Made by a program: the position numbers and the translations under genes. Below, piece by piece: positions 15,926-25,112 of a stretch of 64,000 nucleotides of DNA. Under the pieces are notes generated by a model. It worked only from the letters and a program-made list of their open reading frames with translations, searched no databases and was not told where the DNA came from. The stretch comes from Methylocystis parvus OBBP (GTDB lineage: Bacteria; Pseudomonadota; Alphaproteobacteria; Rhizobiales; Beijerinckiaceae): assembly GCF_027571405.1 (NCBI RefSeq), contig NZ_CP092968.1, positions 1,364,001 to 1,428,000 of the forward strand. Reading direction: 5' to 3'. Numbering within the stretch: position 1 is the stretch's first letter; every line of letters starts with the position of its first letter.

Positions 15926-16781
15926 GTCCGTATCTCCTGCGGCTCCATGCCTGCGCGAGATTGATCGCCAGCAATGCGGCAAAGGAGAAGGCGAGCATGA
16001 TGGTTGCGATGCCGGTGGCGCCGGCGACGTCATATTGCTCGAGCTTCACGACGATAAGCAGCGGCGCGATCTCCGAAACGTAAGCGATATTGCCGGCGAT
16101 GAAGATCACCGAACCATATTCGCCGATGGCGCGCGCGAAGGCCAAAGCGAAACCCGTCAGCAGCGCCGGAACGAGCGGCGGCAGCAGGACGCGCACGACA
16201 GTTTGCAGACGGGCCGCGCCAAGCGTCGCCGAAGCTTCCTCGAGCTCCACTTCGAGCTCCGAAATGATGGGCTGCACCGTGCGCACCACGAAGGGCAGGC
16301 CGATGAAGATCAAAGCGACGAGAATGCCCCAGCGCGTATAGGCGATCTTGATGTCGTATCGCGCCAGCGCCTCGCCAAACCAGCCATTCGGCGCATAAAG
16401 CGCGGCGAGCGATATGCCCGCCACCGCCGTCGGCAGCGCGAAGGGCAGATCGACGAAAGCGTCGAGCAGCCGCCGGCCGAAAAAATCATAGCGCGTGAGA
16501 ACCCACGCCACGACGAGGCCGAAGACGAGATCGACCACCGCCGCGCCGAAGGAAATGAGAAAGGTCGTGCGCAACGCTGCGGCGACGCGCGGCTCCATGG
16601 CGATCTGATACAGGCCAGAAAGGCCCAATTCAGACGAGCGCCAGATGAGCGTCGCCAGCGGGATCAGCACCACGAGCGCAAGATAGAACAGCGTGTAGCC
16701 GAAGGTGAGGCCGAAACCGGGAATAACGCTCGGCGCCGTAAAGCGCCGAGCGTCTCGTCCCGCGACAGTCGAGGAGGTCAC
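15918..16781 (-). CDS. cysT: Sulfate ABC transporter permease CysT
   Basis: A 287-residue permease subunit of the sulfate importer. It opens PGFGLTFGYTLFYLALVVLIP, a typical CysT first membrane segment, and has six hydrophobic helices. The ABC-contact loop is ATLGAARLQTVVRVLLPPLVPALLTG and the AFARAIGEYGSVIFI signature follows. It begins 11 bases after the sbp stop. The order sbp-cysT-cysW-cysA is the standard sulfate operon. Confidence 0.95.
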   Translation of the reverse strand: MTSSTVAGRDARRFTAPSVIPGFGLTFGYTLFYLALVVLIPLATLIWRSSELGLSGLYQIAMEPRVAAALRTTFLISFGAAVVDLVFGLVVAWVLTRYDFFGRRLLDAFVDLPFALPTAVAGISLAALYAPNGWFGEALARYDIKIAYTRWGILVALIFIGLPFVVRTVQPIISELEVELEEASATLGAARLQTVVRVLLPPLVPALLTGFALAFARAIGEYGSVIFIAGNIAYVSEIAPLLIVVKLEQYDVAGATGIATIMLAFSFAALLAINLAQAWSRRRYGHV

Positions 16782-16792
16782 GTCGCAGGCTC

Positions 16793-17821
16793 TTATTTTT
16801 GAATGTCGTCGAATACGCCGCCGTCGGCGAAGAACTTCTTCTGCGCCGCGGACCAGCCGCCGAAAGCCTTATCGACGGTTACGAATTCGATCTTGGGAAG
16901 ATTTTTCAGATCGTCCTTGGCAGCGTGCTCGGGATGCGCCGGACGATAGAAGTTCTTGGCGATGATCGCCTGCGCCTCAGGCGTATAGAGGAAGTTGAGA
17001 TAGGCTTCGGCCAGCTTCCGGTTGCCCTTTGCGTCGGCGTTGCCGTCGACGATCGCGACCGGCGGCTCGGCGAGAATCGACAGCTTCGGCGCGACGATTT
17101 CGAATTTGTCGGCGCCGAACTCCTTCAGCGCGAGGAAGGCCTCGTTCTCCCAGGCGATCAGGACGTCGCCCAGCCCGCGCTGGGCGAAAGTGATGGTCGA
17201 GCCGCGCGCGCCCGTGTCCAGGACCGGCGCGTTCTTGTAGATCGCCTTGACGAATTCTTTCGTCTTGCCTTCGTCGCCGCCGAACTTCTTGAGGCCGAAG
17301 GCCCAGGCCCCGAGGAAGTTCCAGCGCGCGCCGCCCGACGTCTTGGGATTGGGCGTGATGACGGCCACGCCCGGCTTGGCGAGATCGTCCCAATCCTTGA
17401 TCGCCTTCGGATTGCCTTTGCGGACGAGGAAAACGATCGTCGACGTATAAGGCGACGAATTGTTCGGCAGGCGCTTTTGCCAATCCGCCGGAATCTTGCC
17501 CGTCTTGTTCGCGATGGTGTCGATGTCGGCGGCGAGCGCCAGCGTCACGACATCGGCCCCGAGGCCGTCGATGACGGCGCGCGCCTGCGCGCCCGATCCC
17601 GCATGCGACGCCTGAACCTCGACCGCCTCGCCCGTCTTGCTTTTCCAACTCGCGGCGAAAGCAGGATTGATCTGCTTATACAGCTCGCGCGTCGGATCAT
17701 ATGACACGTTCAAGAGGGGCTGACCCGCCTGAGCGGAAGCCCCCCATACGGCGCCGATCGCAACGCCCGCGAACGATACGGCGCGCAAAATCGACCTCAG
17801 CCGCCCCCGACCCTGATGCAT
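16793..17821 (-). CDS. sbp: Periplasmic sulfate-binding protein
   Basis: A 342-residue exported receptor that delivers sulfate to CysTW. The signal peptide is residues 1-32 (cleavage near AQAG). Family motifs are [81 protein letters not shown] and [29 protein letters not shown]. These line the sulfate pocket in Sbp/CysP proteins. It is the first gene of the operon, and the palindrome at 17835-17851 sits just in front of its start codon. Confidence 0.95.
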   Translation of the reverse strand: MHQGRGRLRSILRAVSFAGVAIGAVWGASAQAGQPLLNVSYDPTRELYKQINPAFAASWKSKTGEAVEVQASHAGSGAQARAVIDGLGADVVTLALAADIDTIANKTGKIPADWQKRLPNNSSPYTSTIVFLVRKGNPKAIKDWDDLAKPGVAVITPNPKTSGGARWNFLGAWAFGLKKFGGDEGKTKEFVKAIYKNAPVLDTGARGSTITFAQRGLGDVLIAWENEAFLALKEFGADKFEIVAPKLSILAEPPVAIVDGNADAKGNRKLAEAYLNFLYTPEAQAIIAKNFYRPAHPEHAAKDDLKNLPKIEFVTVDKAFGGWSAAQKKFFADGGVFDDIQK

Positions 17822-17834
17822 ATGCCATACTCCA

Positions 17835-17851
17835 TTTATCAGACTGATAAA
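17835..17851. promoter_or_regulatory. Candidate operator of the sulfate operon
   Basis: A perfect 17-bp palindrome TTTATCAGACTGATAAA (8-1-8) ends 14 bases upstream of the sbp start codon, in AT-rich DNA. The position suits a repressor of sulfur acquisition. The cognate regulator is not in the window and I do not assign it. Confidence 0.6.
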
Positions 17852-17924
17852 TTCTATAGCTTCAATAGACTATTTGGCAAGCAATATTTCCCACGCTGAA
17901 AGCGCGCCGGATTTATCCACAGCT

Positions 17925-18203
17925 TTACTCGATGAATCTGGTCACATCCGAAAGGGAGATGGCCACGACGCCGTCCGCCGCGACGCGGCCGCGGCAGTAT
18001 TTTTCGCTTGCGACGGCTTCCAGCGCGCCTCGGTCCGACTCGAATTGCGAACGCAGTTCTTCCTCTTCGGCCTGATCATCGGCCTCGAGGGCGTCGTCAG
18101 CGACAAAGACGCGGACCGTCTGCTGCGTTCCCGCGACCCGCATCGCGAAAGAGAAGCCGTTCATCTCACGAACGACTTCACAATCAATTGCTTCCAGTGG
18201 CAT
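17925..18203 (-). CDS. DUF1488 family protein
   Basis: A 92-residue small cytoplasmic protein of the DUF1488 family, whose function is unknown. Family-type features are an N-terminal FSFAMRVAGTQQTVRVFVADDAL-like stretch (residues about 17-39) and a C-terminal ending SLSDVTRF. The middle is acidic and probably helical. It stands alone between the sulfate operon and an ArsC/Spx-like gene, all on the minus strand. Confidence 0.65.
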   Translation of the reverse strand: MPLEAIDCEVVREMNGFSFAMRVAGTQQTVRVFVADDALEADDQAEEEELRSQFESDRGALEAVASEKYCRGRVAADGVVAISLSDVTRFIE

Positions 18204-18284
18204 CGGCGCTCGCCTTGCTTCCGTTTAAGAAAGTTAAGTGCGCGAAACGCCGTTATGTTCCGTCCTGCTTTCGCGCCGCGCGCC

Positions 18285-18680
18285 TCAGGCGGCGTCCATG
18301 GCGCAGCGGTCATTGACGTCGTCAGAGGATTGCAGGCCGATCCAGCGACCGACCGCCGCCGGATCAAACCCGGCCTCGCAATGATCGCCGACGCGCATCA
18401 GGGGACGCCGGATCAGACCGGGGTCCATGATCATCATCATGATGGCTTCCTGCGGATTGACGGCGTCGGGCTTCACTTCTCCCGATTTCACGCGCGGCGA
18501 GGCCGCGTTGAACCATTCCGGCACGGGTTTGGAGCCGAAATAGGGACGCAGGCTGGACGCGCACCAAGGCTCGGTCAGAAGATTTCGGGAATCGACCTGG
18601 TGGCCGGAGGCGAGAAGCAAGGCCTTTTGCTTGGCGTTGCTGGCGCAGCCGGGCTTTTCGTAAAAGATGACGTTAGCCAT
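18285..18680 (-). CDS. ArsC/Spx-like nitrogenase-associated family protein
   Basis: A 131-residue thioredoxin-fold protein of the ArsC/Spx superfamily, closest to the nitrogenase-associated (nitro_assoc) subgroup. It begins MANVIFYEKPGCASNAKQK: the CASN replaces the CX5R or CxxC of true arsenate reductases and Spx. A family-type block of hydrophobic residues with LIRRPLM follows, as in ArsC, where the Arg stabilises substrate. Members often lie in nif clusters, but no nif gene is nearby here. ATG 18680 is preferred to 18692 because GAGGG sits 6 bases upstream. Function unproven. Confidence 0.75.
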   Translation of the reverse strand: MANVIFYEKPGCASNAKQKALLLASGHQVDSRNLLTEPWCASSLRPYFGSKPVPEWFNAASPRVKSGEVKPDAVNPQEAIMMMIMDPGLIRRPLMRVGDHCEAGFDPAAVGRWIGLQSSDDVNDRCAMDAA

Positions 18681-18842
18681 GGGCACCCTCATCTCGTGAG
18701 ACGGCGATATGGAAAGCGCCTATCGCCTGACGCATTCTACAGCGTAATTGTGCAATGCGGCGCCCGAATGAAATGCACGGCCATAGGCGCCGCGCCGTAT
18801 TTTCTCGCATTCTGCCCAAGGCTTGGGAAAAGGCGGGATTGA

Positions 18843-19553
18843 TCAGCGCGTCAGCGCCCAGACGATGGAGACGCGCTCGGCGACGCGTTGCGCGCCCGGC
18901 CGCAGCGGCGCGGGAGCGGCGGCGGGGGCCGCCGCGGCGATGCGGGCCGCCATTGCTGGGACCGGCCCAGATTCATCCTGCGGGCGAATCTCGATGATCC
19001 GGCCCAAACGCAGACCGGCCGCCTCGGCATAGATGCGCGCGCGCCGCTCGGCGTCTTTCACCGCCTTTGCGCGCAATTCGTCCCGCTTCTTGTCGAGGTC
19101 GGAATGGTCGTAATCCACGCCCTCGACGCTGTTCGCGCCCTTGTCGATCACGCGCCCGATGACGTCGCCAGCCTTCTCCACCGGCGTGACTGTGACCGCC
19201 AGACTGTTGCTGGCTCGAAATGTCTGCACGGTCCTCGACTTGCCCTTGGGATCACGCTCCTCGGCCGCGACCGGCGCGAGCGACACGCCCTGCGTTTGCA
19301 TGTCGGCGTCCGGCACGCCCGCCGCCTTGAGTTCTGCGATGATGGCGTCGACCGTGTGGGCGTTGTCGGTGGAAGCGGCGATCGCCGTCGGCCGTTCGGT
19401 CACGACGCCAAAGCGCAGGATCGCCCGATCCGGAGCCACTTCCTCGATCGCCTCGCCGACCACGGTCACATTGGAGACCGAATCTTTCAGCGACTCCGCC
19501 CGGGCGGCGGCGGCGGCGAAGAGAAGAGACAGTGCGAGGAAAACACGAATCAT
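18843..19553 (-). CDS. SIMPL domain (DUF541) periplasmic protein
   Basis: A 236-residue exported protein of the SIMPL/DUF541 family, which includes the oxidative-stress protein YggE. A signal peptide covers residues 1-20 (LALSLLFAAAAARA). The domain is recognised from VTVVGEAIEEVAPDRAILRFGV, MQTQGVSLAPV, FRASNSLAVTV, GDVIGRVIDKGANSVEGVDY and KAVKDAERRARIYAEAAGLRLGRIIEI. An Ala/Pro-rich stretch precedes the last strand (VSIVWAL). ATG 19553 follows AAGGA and starts the signal peptide. It is thought to act in the envelope; its chemistry is unknown. Confidence 0.88.
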   Translation of the reverse strand: MIRVFLALSLLFAAAAARAESLKDSVSNVTVVGEAIEEVAPDRAILRFGVVTERPTAIAASTDNAHTVDAIIAELKAAGVPDADMQTQGVSLAPVAAEERDPKGKSRTVQTFRASNSLAVTVTPVEKAGDVIGRVIDKGANSVEGVDYDHSDLDKKRDELRAKAVKDAERRARIYAEAAGLRLGRIIEIRPQDESGPVPAMAARIAAAAPAAAPAPLRPGAQRVAERVSIVWALTR

Positions 19554-19667
19554 GGCATATCCTTGATCCTGCGGTCGCAAGCCGCAAAAGCGCCAGCTTG
19601 CGGCTTTAGCAGGGCGCAATCATACAGAAACAGAGCGCGATCGTCCCGCGCGTGGCGAACAGGCCTC

Positions 19668-20348
19668 ATGCCCCTTCTTTACCACTACCCGCTTTGCCCC
19701 CATTCGCGCTTTGTGCGGCTGATTCTCGCTGAATACGGAATTGGCGCCGAATTGATCGAGGAGCGCGCCGCCGACCGCCGGCCGGAGTTCCTGGCGCTCG
19801 ATCCCGCCGGGCGCACGCCGGTCCTCATCGATGACGACGGCGCGATCGTGCCGAGCGCCGTCATAGCGGAATATCTCGACGAAGCTTTCGGCCCCGCGCG
19901 GGGCGCCCAGCGTCTCCTGCCCGAGGAAAAGCGCGCCCGCATCGAGACGCGGCGCCTCGTCGACTGGTTCAACGTCAAATTTTTTGAAGAAGTCACCGGT
20001 TGGCTCGTGACCGAGAAGGTCTATAAGCGCTTCTCGCCGCAGGGCGGCGCGCCGGACATGGATCTGGTTCGAGTCGCGCGCGCCAATATCCGCCATCACA
20101 TGCGCTATATCGGCTATCTCACCTCGACCCGGAACTGGCTCGCCGGAGACCGGCTGTCCTACGCCGACTTCGCGGCGGCGGCGCATCTCTCCTGCGCCGA
20201 TTATCTTGGCGACGTGCCGTGGGACGAAGACGAGTCGGCGAAACATTGGTATCAGCGCGTCAAGTCCCGCCCGGCCTTCCGCCCGCTCCTCGCCGACCGC
20301 GCGCCCGGCATGACGCCGGGACCGGTCTATGCGGAGCTGGATTTTTAG
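19668..20348 (+). CDS. Glutathione S-transferase family protein
   Basis: A 226-residue cytosolic GST-like protein. The thioredoxin-fold N-terminal half has LYHYPLCPHSRFVRLILAEYGI with a Tyr/Ser-type active site region, then DPAGRTPVLIDDDGAIVPSAVIAEYL, which matches the glutathione-binding cis-Pro and PSA (ESxxI-type) motifs. The helical C-terminal half has the N-capping motif LSYADFAAAAHLSCADYL. It likely conjugates or reduces substrates with glutathione; the substrate is unknown. It stands alone, divergent from the SIMPL gene. Confidence 0.88.
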   Translation: MPLLYHYPLCPHSRFVRLILAEYGIGAELIEERAADRRPEFLALDPAGRTPVLIDDDGAIVPSAVIAEYLDEAFGPARGAQRLLPEEKRARIETRRLVDWFNVKFFEEVTGWLVTEKVYKRFSPQGGAPDMDLVRVARANIRHHMRYIGYLTSTRNWLAGDRLSYADFAAAAHLSCADYLGDVPWDEDESAKHWYQRVKSRPAFRPLLADRAPGMTPGPVYAELDF

Positions 20349-20440
20349 GATCCCAAACATGCGCCGCCCGGTCGCTCTTACCCGGCGTTAACCGTCATTT
20401 GGCACCCTCATAAACAAATCATTAGCTCAATGAGGGACGC

Positions 20441-20911
20441 ATGCGGCGCTTCCCATTCCTCTCGGTCCGCCGGCTTGTCGCGCATCCGGTCGTCCAGGGC
20501 GTCTCGAGTCAGTTTTCGGCGCGCTCCGCAGTCGCCGGGCTTTGCTTCTTCCTGATCGCGACGGCCGCCGACCGCCAGATGGACGCCGCCTATCGGCAAT
20601 CGATCGTCAAGGAAGGCCGCTACAGCCTCGTAGAGTCGCTCGCCCGGCCCTGGCACGCGCGAGACCTGCGCGTCGGATGGACGAAGAACGGCGCCTATGT
20701 CGCCCTCTTGGATTACGCCGCGCTCGAAACCTTTGCTTTAGGCGGCTTCACGCTGTCGTTCCTCGCCTTTCTGACGCCCGCCGCATGGCTCGCGCTCGCC
20801 TATCTCAAAGCCAGGGAGGCCAACGACGTTGCGGAGAGCGAGCCCTCCGACGCCGTGCATGCCGACGGCGCGACGCCGGCTTCTCCCCTGGTCGAAAGCC
20901 TCAATCATTGA
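20441..20911 (+). CDS. Hypothetical membrane protein, probably two membrane segments
   Basis: A 156-residue protein I do not recognise. Two hydrophobic segments (about 29-43, VAGLCFFLIATAA, and about 99-121, FALGGFTLSFLAFLTPAAWLALAYL) flank a soluble stretch with DRQMDAAYRQSIVKEGRYSLVESL. The C-terminus is acidic and hydrophilic. AGGGAC lies just ahead of ATG 20441. It ends 26 bases before queG and may be co-transcribed with it. Confidence 0.6.
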   Translation: MRRFPFLSVRRLVAHPVVQGVSSQFSARSAVAGLCFFLIATAADRQMDAAYRQSIVKEGRYSLVESLARPWHARDLRVGWTKNGAYVALLDYAALETFALGGFTLSFLAFLTPAAWLALAYLKAREANDVAESEPSDAVHADGATPASPLVESLNH

Positions 20912-20937
20912 ACGGCCGGGCGCTATAATCGCCCCTC

Positions 20938-22080
20938 ATGGACACTAAAGGCGTCATCCGCGCGAAAGGCGCCATCCGCGCGCGCGCGCTTTCTCTCGGC
21001 TTCGACGCCTGCCGCTTCGCCTCCGCCGAGGCCGATCCGCTGCAGGCCGAGCGGCTGCGCGAATGGCTCGACATCGGCGCGCATGGCGACATGGCCTGGA
21101 TGGCCGAGACGGCGGAGCGCCGCGCCGCGCCGGGAGCGCTCTGGCCGGATGTTCGATCCGTGGTCATGCTGGGCATGAATTACGGCCCCGCCGATGACCC
21201 GCTCGCCGCTCTCGACAGGCGCGGCGCCGGCGCGATTTCCGTCTACGCCCGCAACCGCGATTATCACGACCTCATAAAGGGCCGCCTGAAAGAGCTCGCC
21301 GCCTTCATCATTAAGCGCGCGGGCGGCGGCGATGTGAAGGTCTTCGTCGACACCGCGCCGGTGATGGAGAAGCCGCTCGCGCAAAGGGCGGGACTCGGCT
21401 GGCAGGGCAAACACACAAATCTGGTCTCCCGCGAATTCGGCTCCTGGCTGTTTCTCGGCGCAATCTTCACGGATATCGCGCTCGACCCGGACCCGGACGA
21501 GCGGGACCATTGCGGCTCCTGCCGCAACTGCCTGGAGGCCTGTCCGACGCAGGCCTTCGTCGCGCCCTATCAACTCGACGCGCGCCGCTGCGTCTCCTAT
21601 CTGACGATCGAGCATAAGGGCCCGATCCCGCGCGAATTCCGGCACGCGATCGGCAACCGGATCTATGGCTGCGACGACTGTCTCGCTGTCTGCCCCTGGA
21701 ATAAATTCGCGCAGGCTTCCCGCGAGGCGAAGCTTGCTCCGCGCGCCGATCTTGAAAGCCCGCCGCTCGCTGAGCTGGCCGGACTCGACGACGCCGCCTT
21801 TCGCGCAGTTTTCACAGGCTCGCCCATCAAACGGATCGGGCGCGCCCGCTTCCTGCGCAATGTCCTCATCGCCATCGGCAATAGCGGCGACGCATCCCTC
21901 GCGCCCGAAGCCGAGCGCCTGTTGAACGACCCGGAGCCTTTGCTGCGCGGCGCGGCGGTCTGGGCGCTTTCCCGGCTCGCGCCACAACGCCTCGTTGCAT
22001 TGCAACCTTTTTTTGTCTCTGAAACGGATGAAACCGTTCGCGAGGAATGGGCAAAAGAGACACACTGGGCGAAAAAATAA
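20938..22080 (+). CDS. queG: Epoxyqueuosine reductase
   Basis: A 380-residue cobalamin-dependent reductase that makes queuosine from epoxyqueuosine in tRNA anticodons. Two 4Fe-4S clusters are seen in [16 protein letters not shown] and [10 protein letters not shown], preceded by the QueG core [29 protein letters not shown] and [29 protein letters not shown] (catalytic Asp region). A HEAT-like C-terminal domain follows, with conserved Leu/Ala repeats ([20 protein letters not shown]), expected to bind tRNA. No other queuosine gene is in the window. Confidence 0.95.
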   Translation: MDTKGVIRAKGAIRARALSLGFDACRFASAEADPLQAERLREWLDIGAHGDMAWMAETAERRAAPGALWPDVRSVVMLGMNYGPADDPLAALDRRGAGAISVYARNRDYHDLIKGRLKELAAFIIKRAGGGDVKVFVDTAPVMEKPLAQRAGLGWQGKHTNLVSREFGSWLFLGAIFTDIALDPDPDERDHCGSCRNCLEACPTQAFVAPYQLDARRCVSYLTIEHKGPIPREFRHAIGNRIYGCDDCLAVCPWNKFAQASREAKLAPRADLESPPLAELAGLDDAAFRAVFTGSPIKRIGRARFLRNVLIAIGNSGDASLAPEAERLLNDPEPLLRGAAVWALSRLAPQRLVALQPFFVSETDETVREEWAKETHWAKK

Positions 22081-22145
22081 TGCGTCCCGAAGATTCGTGC
22101 GCCGCAGCACGCTTGCCGTTAGCCGATTCGAACTAATCTTGAGTC

Positions 22146-23414
22146 ATGGGCGCCGATTCAGCCCGCTCGCCGGCTACTGGAATGATCAGCTTCTCGAGAA
22201 GACCCGCCGAAGACCCAGCCGAGGAGGCCGCGCGCCTCCTGTTGCGGCTCGGCGTGTTCTTGCTCTTCGTAATCTCCCTGCTGGCGCCGATCCTCGCGCG
22301 GCAGACGGTCTATATTCTCCTGCCCATCGGCGCGGCGCTGCTGCTGGCTTCGGCGACGCTTTCCACGAGCAGCCGCGCCGGCGGTTCGCTCCGCGCCCTC
22401 GTCGCCTCGCCGCCCGTCTGGGCCGCGCTCCTGCTCGGCGCCTGGGCCGGCGTGTCGCTGATCTGGACGCCTTTCGAAGGTCCCGCCGAGCGTTTCGCCA
22501 AGGCGGCGGCCACAATGGCGATGGTCGCGGCGGCGGCGGGGTTCATGCCGCTGCGCACCAAGACCTCCAATCTCAACCTCCTGCCGATCGGCGTCGGCGT
22601 CGCGGCGGTCGCGCTCGCCGCGATCACATTGTTGTTGGCGCCCAAATATTCGATCGACGACATTCTCGACGTCAGCCCGCTCGGCCGGGCCGGGCTGGGC
22701 CTCGCGCTCCTCGTCTGGCCGGCCATGGGCGCGCTCGCCGTGCGCGGCCGGTGGATCACGGCGGGGGCCCTGGGGCTCGCCACCTATTTCGCCTGCATCA
22801 TCGCCAATGCGCCAAACGCCCTGCCGGCGCTTCTGGGCGGCGCCGTCGTCTTTTTCGCGTCTTTCGGACGGGTGCGGCCGGCGTCGAAGGTTCTGGCCGC
22901 TCTCATGGCGGCGATCGTGCTGGCGGCTCCCGCGGCCGCGCTCGCGACCCATTTCATCTGGCCCGAACAGGCCCCCGCCTTCTTCCGTCACCTGGCCTTT
23001 TGGGGCCATATGATCGCAAGCGACGGGTGGCGCACGCTGCTCGGCCACGGCTTCGGCTCGGCCACCTGGAGCGTGCTTCAGGGCTATCTGCCGCACGCGA
23101 CCCCGCGCAGCCTCATCTTCCAGATCTGGTTCGATCTCGGCGCGCTCGGCGCTGCGGCGCTGGCGCTCGTGATCGCCCGCGCAGCCCTCGAAGTCGGGCA
23201 GTCCCGACCGGCGCTCGCGCCTTTCCTCCTCGGCGGCGTCGCGGCGGGTTTCGTCATCTGCCTGCTCGGACCGGCGGCGGAGCAGCTCTGGTGGCTGACG
23301 CTTGCGGGGCTCGACGCCATCGCCTTCGCTCTGGTAATGCGCGGTCAGTTCCGCAAGCGCCGTCCGGTTCTGCCGATCGGCTTCGGCGCCGCCCAGGCGG
23401 ACGACGCCGCGTAA
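22146..23414 (+). CDS. Polytopic membrane protein resembling O-antigen ligase/polymerase
   Basis: A 422-residue inner-membrane protein with about ten hydrophobic segments (first at about 32-52, FLLFVISLLAPILARQTVYILL). The length, and a periplasmic-type loop of about 45 residues before the last helices (HLAFWGHMIASDGWRTLLGHGFGSATW), resemble the Wzy/WaaL O-antigen ligase superfamily, where such a loop carries the catalytic His/Arg. No glycan cluster surrounds it, so the substrate is unknown. The start may instead be ATG 22182. It ends 15 bases before the WD40 gene. Confidence 0.65.
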   Translation: MGADSARSPATGMISFSRRPAEDPAEEAARLLLRLGVFLLFVISLLAPILARQTVYILLPIGAALLLASATLSTSSRAGGSLRALVASPPVWAALLLGAWAGVSLIWTPFEGPAERFAKAAATMAMVAAAAGFMPLRTKTSNLNLLPIGVGVAAVALAAITLLLAPKYSIDDILDVSPLGRAGLGLALLVWPAMGALAVRGRWITAGALGLATYFACIIANAPNALPALLGGAVVFFASFGRVRPASKVLAALMAAIVLAAPAAALATHFIWPEQAPAFFRHLAFWGHMIASDGWRTLLGHGFGSATWSVLQGYLPHATPRSLIFQIWFDLGALGAAALALVIARAALEVGQSRPALAPFLLGGVAAGFVICLLGPAAEQLWWLTLAGLDAIAFALVMRGQFRKRRPVLPIGFGAAQADDAA

Positions 23415-23429
23415 AGTAAGAGAAATTCC

Positions 23430-24437
23430 TTGGCCGAATATCCAACGCTCACCAATGCGGTCGAGCCGCTTGCCCTCGGCGACGCCGTCGTCGCCGGCGC
23501 CTGGCTCGGCGACGCGCCCGCTTATGCGCTCGCCGACGGCGCGCTCGTCCTCGGCGGCGATGCCGAAAGCCGCCGCGTGGCGGCGCATCCCGACGCCGCG
23601 ATCCTCGTCGTCGCGAGCGACGGCAGGCGCCTCGTCACCGGCGGCGACGACGGCCGCGTCGTCGCCACGGACGCCAGCGGCGACACGGAGACCATCGCCG
23701 ACGAAAAGGGCAGATGGATCGACGCGCTCGCGCTGCATGAGGGGGCCGTCGCATGGTCGGCGGGGAAAAGCGTGCGCGCGCGCTCGGCCAAGGGCGAGAC
23801 GAAATCGATCGAGCTGCCCTCGACCTGCCGGGGCCTCGCCTTCTTCCCCAAAGGCTACCGCCTCGCCGCCGCGCACTATAATGGCGCGACCCTTTGGTTC
23901 CCCAACGCCGGCAAGCCGGAGCCGCTCGGCTGGAACGGCTCGCATCTCGACGCCACGATCTCGCCGGACGGGCGGTTTCTGATCACCTCCATGCAGGAGA
24001 ATACGCTGCATGGCTGGCGCGTCGCCGACGGCAAGCATATGCGCATGGCGGGCTATCCGAGCAAGACGCGCAGCTTCTCCTGGTCCTTCGACGGCAAATG
24101 GCTCGCGACCTCGGGGGCCGACGCCTGCATCATCTGGCCCTTTTCCGGCAAGGACGGCCCGATGGGCCAGCAGCCCCGCGAATGCGGCGTGCGGGTCAAC
24201 GTCCCCGTGACGCGCGTCGCTTTCCATCCCGGCGCGATGGTCGTCGCAATGGGTTTCGACGACGGGCTCGTGATGCTTGCACGGATCACCGACGGTTCGG
24301 AAATATTGGTGCGCCGCCCGGCGGAGGAGTCCAAGAACGCCCGCATCAGCGCTCTGGCGTGGGACGCCAAGGGCGCAAGGCTGCTCTTTGGCGCAGAGAA
24401 TGGCGACGCGGGAATGCTGACGCTGCCGAAAGCTTAG
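23430..24437 (+). CDS. WD40 repeat protein
   Basis: A 335-residue predicted cytoplasmic beta-propeller with about seven degenerate blades. Blade-like endings include VVASDGRRLVTGGDDGRVVATD, TISPDGRFLITSMQENTLHGWRV, SWSFDGKWLATSGADACIIW and AFHPGAMVVAMGFDDGLVML. No signal peptide is seen. The start is TTG at 23430, 15 bases after the upstream stop; no ATG lies nearby in frame. It overlaps the convergent gene at 24434 by 4 bases. It likely mediates protein contacts; partner unknown. Confidence 0.88.
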   Translation: MAEYPTLTNAVEPLALGDAVVAGAWLGDAPAYALADGALVLGGDAESRRVAAHPDAAILVVASDGRRLVTGGDDGRVVATDASGDTETIADEKGRWIDALALHEGAVAWSAGKSVRARSAKGETKSIELPSTCRGLAFFPKGYRLAAAHYNGATLWFPNAGKPEPLGWNGSHLDATISPDGRFLITSMQENTLHGWRVADGKHMRMAGYPSKTRSFSWSFDGKWLATSGADACIIWPFSGKDGPMGQQPRECGVRVNVPVTRVAFHPGAMVVAMGFDDGLVMLARITDGSEILVRRPAEESKNARISALAWDAKGARLLFGAENGDAGMLTLPKA

Positions 24438-24949
24438 GGTCGCCAGATAATCTCTCCCGCCCGCTCCGGCGGCCAAGCCATCACCGCCGCCTTCAGGCGC
24501 AACGCCTTCGCGCTCGCCGTCCGCCCTTCGGCGAGATAGCGGCGGATCGCCTCGCCTGCATCGGCGCCCTCTGCGGGTATGCACCGCCACAGCACATCGA
24601 CCCGCCGCCCTTCGTATCGCAGCGGATCGAGCGGGCTTCGTCCGAATTTCGACCGGCCGAAATCCGCCGTGAAAGGCTTGCGGTTCCACAGCCGCGCCTC
24701 GGGGCGGCGCGCAAAAAACGCCCAGATGTCGAAATCGTGCACGCCGTCGCTCGCGGCGGGCTCAAGATAGTGATCCGCCGCGCCTTGACAGAGGCACAGG
24801 CCCAGAAGACGGCCCTCGTAGAGCGCGCGCTTGTGCGGATGCTTGTCGAAAGCGGCGTCGATGCGCGCGAGGGCCAATTTGGCGAGCCAATGAAGGTCGG
24901 CGCGTTCGATTGTCTCGAAGGAGCGGGCGCTGCGAGGGGCCTGGCTCAT
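24434..24949 (-). CDS. Hypothetical protein
   Basis: A 171-residue soluble protein I cannot assign. Features are an N-terminal helix (SFETIERADLHWLAKLALARIDAAFDKHPHKRALYEGRLLGLCLCQGAADHY), an aromatic Asp-rich core (GVHDFDIWAFFA) and GRRVDVLWRCIP. The HDFD(I) motif recalls nucleotidyltransferase-like Asp pairs but the evidence is weak. ATG 24949 is used; the frame runs further upstream into the hairpin repeat at 24988, which is not protein-like. Confidence 0.6.
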   Translation of the reverse strand: MSQAPRSARSFETIERADLHWLAKLALARIDAAFDKHPHKRALYEGRLLGLCLCQGAADHYLEPAASDGVHDFDIWAFFARRPEARLWNRKPFTADFGRSKFGRSPLDPLRYEGRRVDVLWRCIPAEGADAGEAIRRYLAEGRTASAKALRLKAAVMAWPPERAGEIIWRP

Positions 24950-24987
24950 GACGTATCGACTTACACCGATAGCACTCCTCGGCGTGG

Positions 24988-25010
24988 ATGGCCGGGACAA
25001 GCCCGGCCAT
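24988..25010. repeat. Palindromic intergenic repeat with GGCCGGG core
   Basis: A perfect 9-bp stem ATGGCCGGG / CCCGGCCAT with loop ACAAG. This sequence type recurs between genes in Rhizobiales genomes, to my knowledge. Here it sits in the divergent gap between a hypothetical minus-strand gene and a small plus-strand gene; it may also act as a transcriptional barrier. Confidence 0.7.
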
Positions 25011-25112
25011 GACGGCGGAGAGGAGAGGCGAAAACGCCTGCGACGTTGGAACGGCGGCAAGCCGCTGACGTTTGGAGCTTATCCCCTCAACCCGGACAGG
25101 CGTGAGCCAATC

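Noticed and set aside
22158..24689. 843-residue minus-strand frame across the O-antigen-ligase-like and WD40 genes
   Set aside because: The plus-strand products have clear membrane helices or WD40 blades; the antisense translation is low-complexity and Arg/Gly-rich.
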